Source: Pseudomonas spelaei (lineage in GTDB: Bacteria > Pseudomonadota > Gammaproteobacteria > Pseudomonadales > Pseudomonadaceae). Taken from it: DNA of 64,000 nt. The stretch is taken from positions 109,625 to 173,624 of the forward strand of contig NZ_WNNK01000015.1 of NCBI RefSeq assembly GCF_009724245.1. Reading direction: 5' to 3'. Under the pieces are notes generated by a model. It made no database searches, was not told the DNA's origin, and saw only the letters and a list, made by a program, of their open reading frames with translations. Positions within the stretch are counted from its first letter, which is position 1. The number at the start of each line of letters is the position of its first letter. Below, piece after piece: positions 1 through 9,266 of this stretch. The translations under genes and the position numbers were made by a program.

Positions 1-222
1 AACGGCCGGCTGGGGGATGTGATCGAAGAATTGGGGCGCTATCGCAAAGGCCACTTGGGCGTGGACAAACAGGTAGCCGACCTGAGGATCACCGGCAGCT
101 TCCCGCTGCACGACACCGACCTGGCGTTGAATGCGCTGTTACCGACCTTGCCGGTGCAGATCGAACAGCGCACGCCATGGTGGGTGAGCGTGGTGGCAAA
201 GGCTCCAACACTCTCGAAATAG
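1..222 (+). CDS. FecR-family anti-sigma regulator, C-terminal end (partial)
   Basis: The reading frame is open from the first base, so only about the last 73 residues are present. The tail has the pattern of FecR C-termini in fluorescent pseudomonads: a run ending in LPTLPVQIEQRTPWWV followed by a short polar end. FecR proteins sit in the inner membrane and pass the signal of an occupied outer-membrane receptor to an ECF sigma factor. The gene is followed after 94 bases by a TonB receptor that carries an N-terminal signalling domain, which is its expected partner. The sigma factor gene would lie to the left, outside the window. Family assignment is by motif recall only. Confidence 0.8.
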   Translation, partial: NGRLGDVIEELGRYRKGHLGVDKQVADLRITGSFPLHDTDLALNALLPTLPVQIEQRTPWWVSVVAKAPTLSK

Positions 223-316
223 CCAAATCGAAATTATTTTCATCTGGCCCTATCACTTTTTGAATCTCGCTCGGCACATAGGCAATTGAGAAATATTTCC
301 ATTCAGGAGCCGCCCC

Positions 317-2746
317 ATGTCCCGCTCGCTAGACACCTTGTTGCGCCCCAGCCTGTTGGCCGTGGCCATTGCCCTTAGCGCTCCGCTGGCCAGCACCCAG
401 CTGATCGCCGCCGAACAAGCGTCCAGCGTACGCGCCTACAACTTGCCGGCGGCACCGTTGGCCAGCACTTTGAACCAGATTGCGAGCCAGGCGGGATTGG
501 CGCTGACGCTGAATCCAGCGCTGGCCTCGGGTAAAACCTCGGCGCCGGTCAAGGGCCAGTTCGATGCCCCGGGCGCGCTGCGCGAAGCCTTGCGGGGTAC
601 TGGGTTGCAGCTTGAGCAGAGCAGTGCGGGGACGTTCAGTCTGGTGGTAATTCCGGAGGGTGTGGTGTCGTTGCCGGAGACCAATATTACGGGCCAAGGT
701 GATCTTGAAAGTGCATGGGGACCTGTCGAAGGGTATCTGGCGACCCGCACCGCTGCGGGCACCAAAACCGATACCGCGCTGGTCGAAGCCCCTCGCTCGA
801 TTTCCGTCGCCACGCGTCAGCAGATGCAGGACCGCAACGTCCAGAACCTTGATGATGCCGTCAAATACATGCCTGGCATTGTGTCCGCCAGCTACGGCAG
901 CGACACCCGCTACGACTGGATGCGTGTGCGCGGCTTCGAACCCACGCAGTTCCTCGACGGCCTGCCACTGCCTCGGGGCGTGTATGCCAACCCAAAGGCA
1001 GAAACCTGGAACCTTGATCGTCTTGCGCTGCTACGTGGCCCAGCTTCATCGGTCTACGGCCAGACCCCACCGGGAGGCCTGCTGGACATGGTCAGCCGGC
1101 GTCCCAGCGCTGAATCGAGCAATGCCATCCAGGTGCAGTACGGCAGTGACAACTACCGCCAGATCAACTTCGCCAGCACAGGCAAGATCGATGATGAGGG
1201 TCAGTTCCTCTACGGCATCAGCGGTGTAGTGCGCGATGCCGGCACCCAGGTCGATCATATCGACAACAAGCGTTACAACATCGCCCCCAGCCTGACCTGG
1301 AACATCGATACCGATACCAAGCTGACCTTGCTCTCGCAGTTCACCCGCGACGATACCGGCGCCACCAGCCAGTTCCTGCCGATCCAGGGCACCAAGATCA
1401 AATCACCGCTCGGCGATATCTCCCATCACAAGAACCTGGGCGACCCTGACTACGAGTTCTACGACCGTACCTACTACGCGCTGGGCTACGCCTTCGAGCA
1501 TCGCTTCAACGATGTCTGGCAGTTCAAGCAAAATTTGCGCTACACCAAATCGGAACTGGCCTTCCAACAGCTTACCGTGGGTGCATATGCCTACTCCCCG
1601 GTTGACGCTGAGGGCAACGTCAGCCGCACCTCGACCAATGTTGACGAGAACATCGGTCAGTTTGCGGTCGACAACAACTTTCAGGCCGACTTCGCCACCG
1701 GCGACATCACCCACACCCTGCTGATCGGCCTGGATCATCAACGCACCAACACCTCTTACCTGTCGATTTACGGTGACGGGCTGAAAACCAATGTCTATAA
1801 CCCGATCTATGGCCAGCCGATCGTTCGTCCAGCGCGCTCCGGTGCGTACTACGACTACAACCAGAAAACCGTGCAGACCGGTCTCTACGTGCAAGACCAG
1901 ATGGCCCTCGACAAATGGCGTGTGACGCTGGGCGGTCGTGAAGACTGGGTGCATCAAGGCACCACGTACTTCAACAAAAACGATGCGACCAACACCGACC
2001 GCAGCAAGAACTTCAGTGGCAACGCAGCGCTGAGCTATGTGTTCGACTCAGGCTTTGTGCCGTATATCTCCTACGCCGAATCATTCCAACCAGCGAGCAA
2101 CGCCAGCGTCTCGCCTACCGAGTCGTATAAACCCACCGAAGGCAAGCAATGGGAACTGGGGATCAAGTACCAGCCACCTGGTTCAAACACGCTGCTGAGT
2201 GCCGCAGTCTACGACCTGACCCAGAAAAACGTCCTGGCTACCAGCACCGGGGCCGGTGGAGTCTCGATCACCAACCAGACCGGCGAAGTAAAGGTCAAAG
2301 GCCTGGAACTGGAAGCGGTGTCTGACCTGACCGAGAACCTCAAGGTCATCGCCGCCTACACCCTGGCCAAATCCGAAGTGCAAAAAGGCGATTTCAAAGG
2401 CAACCGCCTGCAACTGATGCCAAACCAGCAAGCCTCCCTGTGGACTGACTACACCTGGCACACCGGTGTGCTCGACGGTTTTGGCATTGGCGCCGGTGCC
2501 CGTTACACCGGCAACACCTATGGTGACCAGGGCAACACCTGGCTGGGCAAGGCCAACGCCTACACGGTGTTCGATGCCGCCGTGCATTACGACCTCGGCC
2601 GCCTGGACAACAGCCTCAAAGGTGCCTCGTTGAAGTTGAACGCCACCAACCTGTTCAACAAGGACTACATCTCCACCTGTGATGGTTCCTACTGCTACTA
2701 CGGTGATCAACGCAGCGTGGTCGCCAGTGCCACCTATCAGTGGTAA
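317..2746 (+). CDS. TonB-dependent siderophore receptor with STN signalling domain
   Basis: This is an 809-residue outer-membrane receptor, probably for a ferric siderophore. Residues 1 to about 32 form a signal peptide ending near LIAAEQA. Residues about 38-111 match an STN (secretin/TonB short N-terminal) domain, the part that contacts FecR. The plug domain follows (about 155-265) with typical motifs (APRSISV, LRGPASSVYGQTPPGG), then a long beta-barrel ending in an aromatic residue (TYQW). The length and order fit ferrichrome, ferrioxamine or pyoverdine-type receptors; the ligand cannot be told from sequence. Start is ATG 317 with an upstream AGGAG at 305-309. The FecR end just upstream implies cell-surface signalling control. 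Confidence 0.93.
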   Translation: MSRSLDTLLRPSLLAVAIALSAPLASTQLIAAEQASSVRAYNLPAAPLASTLNQIASQAGLALTLNPALASGKTSAPVKGQFDAPGALREALRGTGLQLEQSSAGTFSLVVIPEGVVSLPETNITGQGDLESAWGPVEGYLATRTAAGTKTDTALVEAPRSISVATRQQMQDRNVQNLDDAVKYMPGIVSASYGSDTRYDWMRVRGFEPTQFLDGLPLPRGVYANPKAETWNLDRLALLRGPASSVYGQTPPGGLLDMVSRRPSAESSNAIQVQYGSDNYRQINFASTGKIDDEGQFLYGISGVVRDAGTQVDHIDNKRYNIAPSLTWNIDTDTKLTLLSQFTRDDTGATSQFLPIQGTKIKSPLGDISHHKNLGDPDYEFYDRTYYALGYAFEHRFNDVWQFKQNLRYTKSELAFQQLTVGAYAYSPVDAEGNVSRTSTNVDENIGQFAVDNNFQADFATGDITHTLLIGLDHQRTNTSYLSIYGDGLKTNVYNPIYGQPIVRPARSGAYYDYNQKTVQTGLYVQDQMALDKWRVTLGGREDWVHQGTTYFNKNDATNTDRSKNFSGNAALSYVFDSGFVPYISYAESFQPASNASVSPTESYKPTEGKQWELGIKYQPPGSNTLLSAAVYDLTQKNVLATSTGAGGVSITNQTGEVKVKGLELEAVSDLTENLKVIAAYTLAKSEVQKGDFKGNRLQLMPNQQASLWTDYTWHTGVLDGFGIGAGARYTGNTYGDQGNTWLGKANAYTVFDAAVHYDLGRLDNSLKGASLKLNATNLFNKDYISTCDGSYCYYGDQRSVVASATYQW

Positions 2747-2766
2747 TCGGCTGATTTAACAACCCG

Positions 2767-2789
2767 GCCGCCCCAAGAGGGCGGCTTTG
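2767..2789 (+). terminator. Hairpin after the receptor gene
   Basis: A 7-bp perfect stem, GCCGCCC at 2767-2773 and GGGCGGC at 2779-2785, with a 5-base loop, is followed only by TTT. It lies between the receptor stop and the next start. The T-run is short, so it may be a leaky terminator that lowers expression of the downstream PepSY gene. Confidence 0.5.
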
Positions 2790-2809
2790 GTGTGTCTGAA
2801 GGCAATGAA

Positions 2810-3913
2810 ATGAAAAGCAAAACCATCCGCCGCTGGTCCTTCATCCACACCTGGACCAGCCTCATCTGCACCGTATTCCTGCTGATGCTCGCGCTGACCG
2901 GCCTGCCGCTGATCTTTCACCACGAGATCGATCACCTGCTGGGCAACGAACCCGAGCTCAAGCAGATGCCGGTCGATACACCGCAGCTCAATCTCGAACA
3001 GCTTGTGGATAAGGCCCAAGCCCATCGTCCGGGCGAGGCCATGCAGTACCTGGCCTGGGACGAGGACGACAAGAACGGTGTGATCGCGATCATGGCCGCC
3101 ACGGCCGGCACCGAACCCAATTCGTCCCATACGTTCATGCTCGATGCGCGTACCGGCGAAGCGGTGGAAACGCCGTCGGCCAACGGCGGGCTGACGATGT
3201 TCCTGCTGCGCCTGCATGTGGACATGTTCGCCGGGCTGCCGGGCAAGTTGCTGCTGGCGTTCATGGGCATTCTGTTTGTGCTGGCGATTGTCTCGGGCAC
3301 GGTGCTGTACCTGCCGTTCATGCGCCGCTTGAAGTTCGCCACGGTGCGCCAGGACAAATCCACTCGTCTGCGCTGGCTCGACCTGCATAACCTGATCGGC
3401 GTGGTCACCCTGACCTGGGCCTTGGTGGTGGGCGTGACCGGCGTGATCAGTGCGTGCGCCGACCTGATCATCGCCGCGTGGCGTACGGACAGCCTGAGCG
3501 CGATGATCGAACCGTATAAAAATGCTCCGCCGCTGACGTTGCGCGCACCGGCCACCGACCTGCTGAAGATCGCCGAAAAGGCCGCCCCCGGCATGCAGCC
3601 TGACTTTATTGCCTTCCCCGGCACGCGCTTTTCCAGCGAGCACCATTACGCAGTGTTCATGAAGGGCAGCACCCACCTGACCTCGCACCTGCTCACACCC
3701 GTGTTGATCGACGCCAGCAACCTGTCGGTCACCGCCACTGCCGAACGACCGTGGTACATGGACGCGATGGGCATGTCCCAGCCGCTGCACTTTGGTGACT
3801 ACGGCGGCATGCCAATGAAGATCCTTTGGGCGGTGCTGGATGTACTGACCATCATCGTGTTGGGCAGTGGTGTGTACCTGTGGCTGGTACGGCGCAAGGC
3901 GGCTAAATCATGA
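2810..3913 (+). CDS. PepSY-associated transmembrane protein (PiuB-like)
   Basis: A 367-residue inner-membrane protein of the PepSY_TM family, often found beside siderophore receptors and thought to act as a ferric-siderophore reductase or periplasmic helper. Membrane segments are visible near the N-terminus (WSFIHTWTSLICTVFLLMLALTGLPLIFH), near residues 130-165 (GKLLLAFMGILFVLAIVSGTVLYLP), near 190-215 and at the C-terminus. Histidines inside the membrane helices (for example the first HTW) suit haem binding. Start ATG 2810 is chosen over GTG 2792 because GAAGG sits six bases upstream. The stop overlaps the next small gene (ATGA), so the two are translationally coupled and probably belong to the receptor's iron-uptake unit. 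Confidence 0.85.
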   Translation: MKSKTIRRWSFIHTWTSLICTVFLLMLALTGLPLIFHHEIDHLLGNEPELKQMPVDTPQLNLEQLVDKAQAHRPGEAMQYLAWDEDDKNGVIAIMAATAGTEPNSSHTFMLDARTGEAVETPSANGGLTMFLLRLHVDMFAGLPGKLLLAFMGILFVLAIVSGTVLYLPFMRRLKFATVRQDKSTRLRWLDLHNLIGVVTLTWALVVGVTGVISACADLIIAAWRTDSLSAMIEPYKNAPPLTLRAPATDLLKIAEKAAPGMQPDFIAFPGTRFSSEHHYAVFMKGSTHLTSHLLTPVLIDASNLSVTATAERPWYMDAMGMSQPLHFGDYGGMPMKILWAVLDVLTIIVLGSGVYLWLVRRKAAKS

Positions 3914-4092
3914 GGCCGAGGCAGTCGAATTTCTGGAAAGTATTTGGTATTCCCCTGGGGATCGGCCTGCTCAGCGCGGCGGGATTGTTTGCCGCGCTGT
4001 TGGGCGATGGGCTTTGGGATTCGTTGAGCTGGGTCGGGCTGGGGATACCGGCCGTCATTGGCGTTTGGGGGTTGGTGAGGCGGCGCGGCTGA
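3910..4092 (+). CDS. Small two-helix membrane protein
   Basis: A 60-residue protein whose start codon overlaps the stop of the PepSY gene by four bases. It has a basic N-terminus (MRPRQ), two hydrophobic stretches (about residues 9-29 and 38-54) and a basic end (VRRRG), consistent with a small inner-membrane protein with both ends in the cytoplasm. No function is recognised. The tight coupling suggests it is an accessory of the PepSY protein. Confidence 0.65.
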   Translation: MRPRQSNFWKVFGIPLGIGLLSAAGLFAALLGDGLWDSLSWVGLGIPAVIGVWGLVRRRG

Positions 4093-4097
4093 GGGGC

Positions 4098-4187
4098 CCA
4101 TCGCGGGCAAGCCCGACTCCCACAGTGACCGTGTGGGTCAGGTAGAGTGAGGTCAACTGTGGGAGCCGGGCTTGCCCGCGATGGGGT
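4098..4187. repeat. REP pair (REPIN)
   Basis: Two inverted copies of the repetitive extragenic palindrome core: the left reads CATCGCGGGCAAGCCCGACT and the right is its near reverse complement at about 4158-4187. They flank a spacer of about 33 bases. It lies between genes in the same direction and may form a long hairpin in the RNA. Confidence 0.9.
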
Positions 4188-4277
4188 CCTCAGAAGCACC
4201 GAAAATATTCCAGCGAGCACCTCGTCAGCCGCCCTACAACTGTCTAGGCTAAGGCTGCCCTTCTCCGAGGAATCTCC

Positions 4278-4907
4278 ATGTCCGCTCCCAGCATGACGTT
4301 GTTCCACAACCCTGCCTCACCTTTCGTGCGTAAAGTCCTGGTGCTGCTCCACGAGACCGGCCAGCAGGAGCGCGTAGCCCTGCAGACCGTGCTGGTCACG
4401 CCGATCAACCCGATCGAGCAGTTGAACGACGGCAACCCGCTGGGCAAGATTCCGGCCCTGCGTCTGGCCGATGGCAGCGTGATACACGACAGCCGAGTGA
4501 TCTTCGACTACTTCGACTACCAGCACGTCGGCAACCCGCTGATCCCCCGTGACGGCTCCGCCCGCTGGCGGCGCCTGACCCTGGCCTCGACGGCCGACGG
4601 GATCATGGATGCGTCCGTAGTGGTGCGTTATGAAACCGCCCTGCGCCCGGTTGAAAAGCATTGGGAGCAATGGCTGGAGGAACAACGCAACAAGATCCGT
4701 CGTGCCCTCGGCATGCTGGAACAGGACGCCATCGCTGAACTGGCCAGCCATTTTGACGTCGCCGCTATTAGTGTCGCGTGTGCCCTGGGTTACCTGGATT
4801 ACCGCCACCCGGATCTGGAATGGCGGTCCAGCCATCCGAAGCTCGCGGCCTGGTATGCCGAGGTATGCCTGCGGCCGTCGATGCTGGCAACCCAGCCGCC
4901 GGCTTGA
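4278..4907 (+). CDS. Glutathione S-transferase family protein (YibF-like)
   Basis: A 209-residue cytoplasmic protein with an N-terminal thioredoxin-fold domain (residues 5-85: LFHNPASPFVRKVLVLLHETG, NPLGKIPAL with the cis-proline, and DSRVIFDYF) and an all-helical C-terminal domain. The pattern TADGIMDA and CALGYLDYRHP in the second half resembles E. coli YibF. The substrate is unknown. ATG 4278 has GAGGA about seven bases upstream. It stands alone between a REPIN and the convergent creD gene. Confidence 0.85.
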   Translation: MSAPSMTLFHNPASPFVRKVLVLLHETGQQERVALQTVLVTPINPIEQLNDGNPLGKIPALRLADGSVIHDSRVIFDYFDYQHVGNPLIPRDGSARWRRLTLASTADGIMDASVVVRYETALRPVEKHWEQWLEEQRNKIRRALGMLEQDAIAELASHFDVAAISVACALGYLDYRHPDLEWRSSHPKLAAWYAEVCLRPSMLATQPPA

Positions 4908-4996
4908 CCACAGGTTTGTGTGGCGGGGGGAACAACGCAGCAATCCTTGCCACCAGCCGCTCCCTCACCTGATGATCCTCGCGTAACCCCAATGAC

Positions 4997-6373
4997 CTAC
5001 TCATGGGCCGCCTCCAGGTCAAACACCAGCGGTTCGGCACTCTTGCGCTTGCCCACGCCATACCAATCCAGTTTGCGCGTCAGCACCATCACCGTGCCCA
5101 GCAGGCCGAACAGCAGCAGTGACCCCATCAACAGCGCGTAATCCTCGGCACTCAACAACCCATACAGCAAGCCATACAACGCCGCCAACCCTGCCGAAAA
5201 CCCCAGGCCATGGGCCAGGCTGCGCAGTACATGGCAGACGTAAAAGCCGATCAGCAATACACACGCACTGGCCGATAACAGGTACGCCAGAGCGAAGCCG
5301 ATATGTTCGGACAATGACAACAGCAGCAGGTAGAAAAACGCCAGGGCCACCCCCACCAACGCGTACTGGATCGGGTGCACCGCCAGGCTCTTGAGCACCT
5401 CGAACAGGAAGAAGCCGGCAAAGGTCAGGGCGATAAACAGCAGCGCATATTTGATCGCCCGGTCGCTCTTGAGGTACTGATCCACCGGGTCGATAAAGTT
5501 CACGCCGAAGCTGCGGTCGTTGAAGTCCTCACAACCTCGTTCCGACAGGCAACCGCGCAAGGCTTCTTCCAGGTTGGTGGAGAAAAACGAGGTCTGCCAG
5601 TTGGCGGTGAAGCCTTTGTCGGTGACCTCTCGCTGGGCCGGCAGGAAGTTGCCGATAAAGCTCGGATGCGGCCAGTTGGATGTCAGCTTCACCTGACTGG
5701 TCTTGCCCACGGGCACCACTTGCAACTGCTCGGTGCCTTGCAGGCGAAGGTCAAAGGCGAAGTCCAGGGGCGCAGGTTTCTTGCTGTCCTGCTCGGGCAG
5801 CATCACGTGCACGCCCTCTCCCAGCCAACCCACTTGGGTCCCCGGTGAAAACTCCAGCCGTTGGGTGCCCACCTCCAGTTTCAACGCATTTTCGATGCCG
5901 CGAATATCGCTGATGCCCACCGCCAGAAACGCCTGATCAAACTGGTAATCGGCAAAGTTTTCACTGATGCCCAACTGCGCCGGCAACACAAAGCGCCCGC
6001 TGATGCGGTTGTCGGCATGGAACAGCCGTGCCTGGTAGATGCCCCGGGACCGCAGTTCGGTTTGCACCTGGCCGTCGAGCTCAAAGTGCTCCGGCAGGAA
6101 ATACAGACGACCGCGCACTTCCCGGGTCTCTTCGTAGCGCTTATTGAGCTTTTCATTGAGCTTCCACTCACGAACGGTCTTGCGATAAGGCACCACCATC
6201 ACCGGCCCGCTGAGGCGCTGGCTGTAGCTGGAGCTGCGGGCAATGTCCATCAACACGCCGTCGCGCAACTGCTGACGGTCACTGATGATGCCGTTGATCA
6301 TCAGCAACGGAATCAGCAACAACAAGATCAGCAGCGCAATGGCGCCAAGTTTGAATAGCAGGCTGCGGTTCAT
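4997..6373 (-). CDS. creD: Inner membrane protein CreD
   Basis: A 458-residue membrane protein of the CreD family. It has one helix at the N-terminus (about residues 5-28), a large periplasmic domain, and a cluster of five or six helices in the C-terminal third, which is the family layout. CreD is the classical target of the CreBC system and helps keep the envelope intact; in Pseudomonas and Aeromonas relatives the system responds to beta-lactam stress. The start has a clear GGGAGAG upstream. It follows creC in the same direction with a gap of about 50 bases, giving the usual order creB-creC-creD. Confidence 0.92.
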   Translation of the reverse strand: MNRSLLFKLGAIALLILLLLIPLLMINGIISDRQQLRDGVLMDIARSSSYSQRLSGPVMVVPYRKTVREWKLNEKLNKRYEETREVRGRLYFLPEHFELDGQVQTELRSRGIYQARLFHADNRISGRFVLPAQLGISENFADYQFDQAFLAVGISDIRGIENALKLEVGTQRLEFSPGTQVGWLGEGVHVMLPEQDSKKPAPLDFAFDLRLQGTEQLQVVPVGKTSQVKLTSNWPHPSFIGNFLPAQREVTDKGFTANWQTSFFSTNLEEALRGCLSERGCEDFNDRSFGVNFIDPVDQYLKSDRAIKYALLFIALTFAGFFLFEVLKSLAVHPIQYALVGVALAFFYLLLLSLSEHIGFALAYLLSASACVLLIGFYVCHVLRSLAHGLGFSAGLAALYGLLYGLLSAEDYALLMGSLLLFGLLGTVMVLTRKLDWYGVGKRKSAEPLVFDLEAAHE

Positions 6374-6425
6374 GGATCTCTCCCTGTTTGAATGAGGGAG
6401 AGTCTGGGAGGAGCGTGTGGGGGAT

Positions 6426-7865
6426 TTATGTAGGGAGTGTGGAGACTGTGTGGAGATGCAGCACCACCTGCACGCCGCCCGGCACGTTGCCTATCTGTAA
6501 TGAGCCGCCGTGCAGCTTCATGACTTCCTCGACAAAGTTGAGGCCCAGGCCCGTGCTTTTACGGCCGCTGGACGGCCGCGGCAGGGAATAGAAACGTTCA
6601 CTGAGGCGCGGCAAGGCGTACTCGGGAATCGGTTCGGCCTGGTTGAACAAGCTGAACACCACGCCCCCGTCACACACCTGGGCACTGAAACGCAGAGCGC
6701 CACCGGGTGGAGTGAAATCCAGGGCATTCTCCAGCAGATTACCCAGCGCCTGGCGCAGCAGGAAGGGCTCGCCGAACACCCTCACCTCCTCCGTAATCGA
6801 CTGTTCAACCTGCAAACCTGCGCTTTCGATCCGCGCGCACTGGGCCTGCAGCACTTCGTCCACCAGCGTCGCCAACGGTACGCGGGTCTGGTCTTCCAGG
6901 CCTTGGCGTTGCTCGACCTGGGCCAGGTTCAACAGCCGCTCGATCAACTGCTGCAAGCGTGCACTTTCACTGTCGATATTGCTGACGAAGCGCTGCTGCT
7001 GAGCGTGGGACATATCACCCTGCAACAGCTCTGCCGCCCCGCGAATCGCCGCCAGCGGGCTTTTCAGCTCGTGGGTCAGGGTGTGCACATAACGCTCGAC
7101 GTAGGCCTTGCCCTCCAGCTGGGTGCGCATGTGTTCGACGGCAGTGGACAACTGCTCCAACTCGCCACCGCGATAATGCGGCAACTCGGCGCGACGACCT
7201 TCACTCACGGCCTGGGCGTAGGCCGTAAGCCTGCGCAACGCAACACTCAACCACCACGACAGCAGCGCGCCAAACAGCAGGCCCAGGCCCACCAGCCCGG
7301 CGCCGTACCACAGCAGGCGGTTCTCGGTACGATCCACATAGGGTTGCAACGAGCTATTGGGTTTGGCCACGGTGACCACGCCGATGATCTGCCCGTTATC
7401 GCGGATCGGCGCACCAACGTGCATCACTGACGACGCCGGGTCATCGAGCTCGCTGCGGGTTGAGCGGGCACCGTATTCGCCGCGCAACGTCAGGTACACA
7501 TCGTTCCACTTCGAATAGTCCTGCCCCACCGCTTCGCCCGTGGAGTCCAGCAGCACCATGCCCTTGGCGTCGGTGACATAGATGCGATGGTTAACCTGAT
7601 TCTTCGGCAAGCCCCAGATCGTGGCGCCGGGCTGACGACTGCCGTAGGCCTTGAGCAGCTCTGGCCAGTGGCTCTGGCCGAGAGTGCCGTCCTTGACGTC
7701 TTTGCGCAGGACCTCGGCCAGCAGGTTAGCGGTGTCTACCAGGGTTTCTTCGGTGGATTGACGCACGCCAGGGCGGATTTCCTTCATCACCGTGTTGAGC
7801 ACGAAGTAGCCGGTCAGGCCGATAAACAGCGCATAGACCAGGAAAAACCGAATGCCCAGGCGCAT
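6426..7865 (-). CDS. creC: Sensor histidine kinase CreC
   Basis: A 479-residue sensor kinase. Helices at about residues 7-25 and 185-205 frame a periplasmic sensor domain; a HAMP-like linker is followed by the phosphoacceptor box HTLTHELKSPLAAIRG and a C-terminal ATPase domain with N-box (LGNLLENALDFT) and GLGLNFVEE. It phosphorylates CreB. Its ATG overlaps the creB stop by one base (TGATG), so the two proteins are made in a coupled way. A putative peptidoglycan or beta-lactam stress input is known for the family, not shown here. Confidence 0.93.
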   Translation of the reverse strand: MRLGIRFFLVYALFIGLTGYFVLNTVMKEIRPGVRQSTEETLVDTANLLAEVLRKDVKDGTLGQSHWPELLKAYGSRQPGATIWGLPKNQVNHRIYVTDAKGMVLLDSTGEAVGQDYSKWNDVYLTLRGEYGARSTRSELDDPASSVMHVGAPIRDNGQIIGVVTVAKPNSSLQPYVDRTENRLLWYGAGLVGLGLLFGALLSWWLSVALRRLTAYAQAVSEGRRAELPHYRGGELEQLSTAVEHMRTQLEGKAYVERYVHTLTHELKSPLAAIRGAAELLQGDMSHAQQQRFVSNIDSESARLQQLIERLLNLAQVEQRQGLEDQTRVPLATLVDEVLQAQCARIESAGLQVEQSITEEVRVFGEPFLLRQALGNLLENALDFTPPGGALRFSAQVCDGGVVFSLFNQAEPIPEYALPRLSERFYSLPRPSSGRKSTGLGLNFVEEVMKLHGGSLQIGNVPGGVQVVLHLHTVSTLPT

Positions 7866-8533
7866 CAGCTATGGCCCGGACTGAAGCTGTAGCCCAGGCC
7901 GCGATGGGTCTGGATCGGTTCGGCGTCGGGCGCCACGCTGCGTAACTTGCTGCGCAGGCTTTTGATGTGGCTGTCGATATTGCGCTCGTAGCCGGCATCG
8001 GCGGCGACGCCCACCGCGTCCAGCAGTTGTTCGCGACTGAAGACGCGCTCGGGCTGCTCCAGCAAGCAGTTCAAGAGACGGAATTCATGGCGGGTCAGGC
8101 TCAACGGTTGCCCCCGATAGCTGATCTGCACGCGTTCCAGGTCCACCTGGAACACGGCTGGCGCGGCACCCGGTGTAACCCGCTTGAGGATCGCCCGCAC
8201 CCGCGCCGCGACCTCCCGAGGGCTGAAGGGTTTGACCACGTAGTCATCGGCGCCAATCTCCAGGCCCACCACCCGATCAATCTCCGCGTCCCGGGCGCTG
8301 AGGAAGATCACCGGTACTTCGCTGAAACGACGCAGTTGCTTGCAGGTCTCAAAACCGCTGATGTCCGGCAAGCCAATGTCGAGGATGATCAGGTCCGCCG
8401 GGGTCTGGCGCTGATGCTCAAGCGCAGACGCGCCGAGGCTCAGCCAGGTGGTGGTGAAGCCTTCGCCTTGCAGGGCGAAAATCAGCGTATCGGCTATCGC
8501 CGCTTCGTCTTCGACAATCAGGATATGAGGCAT
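7865..8533 (-). CDS. creB: Response regulator CreB
   Basis: A 222-residue OmpR/PhoB-type response regulator. The receiver domain has the acidic pocket EDE at residues 8-10, phospho-acceptor D52 (LIILDIGLPD) and the conserved lysine in YVVKPFS. The C-terminal winged helix includes LTRHEFRLLNCLLEQP and the tail IDSHIKSLRSKL. The start at 8533 (MPHILIVEDE) is chosen over an upstream ATG at 8575 because the receiver domain begins directly there. It is the first gene of creBCD. Confidence 0.92.
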   Translation of the reverse strand: MPHILIVEDEAAIADTLIFALQGEGFTTTWLSLGASALEHQRQTPADLIILDIGLPDISGFETCKQLRRFSEVPVIFLSARDAEIDRVVGLEIGADDYVVKPFSPREVAARVRAILKRVTPGAAPAVFQVDLERVQISYRGQPLSLTRHEFRLLNCLLEQPERVFSREQLLDAVGVAADAGYERNIDSHIKSLRSKLRSVAPDAEPIQTHRGLGYSFSPGHS

Positions 8534-8592
8534 GGCGTCCGAGCACTGGAGAGCAAAGCTGAGACGGTGCCCCAAGCCTGCACGGGCGTCAA

Positions 8593-9093
8593 TCAGCAGT
8601 CAGGTTTGTCGGCGGTGTAACGCCGGGCCGGGTTCACCGCTGCGCCAAACTCGCGCAGGGCCTTGGCGCCGATCAGCAGCGGGTAGTTGAAGCTGCTGCG
8701 GTCGGTCAGGTTGACCTCGACGGTACGCTTGACGTTGCCCAGGCACATTTCCAGGTCAATCACCGGACGCTTGGCGACGGTGGCTTCGTCCTTGTCTTCG
8801 TCTTCGTCGGCGCGGCTCTTGATCTTGCTGATCCGCGCGACTTTATGCTCGTAGACCTTGTTGCTGGTGTCCTTGCCGCTCACGCGAAAACGCACCCAGT
8901 CCTCACCGTCACGGGTAAAGGTCTCGATATTCTGGGCCGACAGCGAGGCCGTCAGCGCGCCGGTATCCATCTTGGCCTTGAAGGTTTCACCGATTTCCGG
9001 CAGTTGGATGTATTCGTAACGCCCGTACAGGGTTGGCTCGGCGGCCATGACCGGGAGCGCGACAAGGGCTAGCAAGGCAAGGATGGATTTCAC
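8593..9093 (-). CDS. RimK-associated zinc-protease family protein (PF05618), secreted
   Basis: A 166-residue protein with a signal peptide (KSILALLALVALPVMAAEP) and the family's retropepsin-like motif KMDTGALTASLSA. Members are annotated as ATP-dependent zinc proteases, although that activity is weakly supported; cytoplasmic relatives occur with the ribosome-modifying ligase RimK. This one seems exported. An acidic patch RADEDEDKDEA lies mid-protein. The start is GTG 9093, with AAGGA upstream; an in-frame TTG at 9123 would add an unnatural extension before the signal peptide. It sits alone upstream of creB, so a periplasmic role is inferred. Confidence 0.75.
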   Translation of the reverse strand: MKSILALLALVALPVMAAEPTLYGRYEYIQLPEIGETFKAKMDTGALTASLSAQNIETFTRDGEDWVRFRVSGKDTSNKVYEHKVARISKIKSRADEDEDKDEATVAKRPVIDLEMCLGNVKRTVEVNLTDRSSFNYPLLIGAKALREFGAAVNPARRYTADKPDC

Positions 9094-9266
9094 GTAGGTG
9101 GTTTCCTTGAAATAGGTAGGCAAATTCTAGACCGCAAAAACAGGCCTTAGTTAGAGGCCTCCAGCATACTCAGCACATTGTGAAACATTCATCTGCTTAT
9201 TTGCGATTTGGCCTCATGGCAGAAGCTGCTTATGATGTTGCGCCAAAATGATTCCAAGAGTTACTT

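Noticed and set aside
9094..9123. TTG 9123 as the start of the zinc-protease-fold gene
   Set aside because: It would put ten polar residues before the signal peptide, and GTG 9093 has its own AAGGA upstream.
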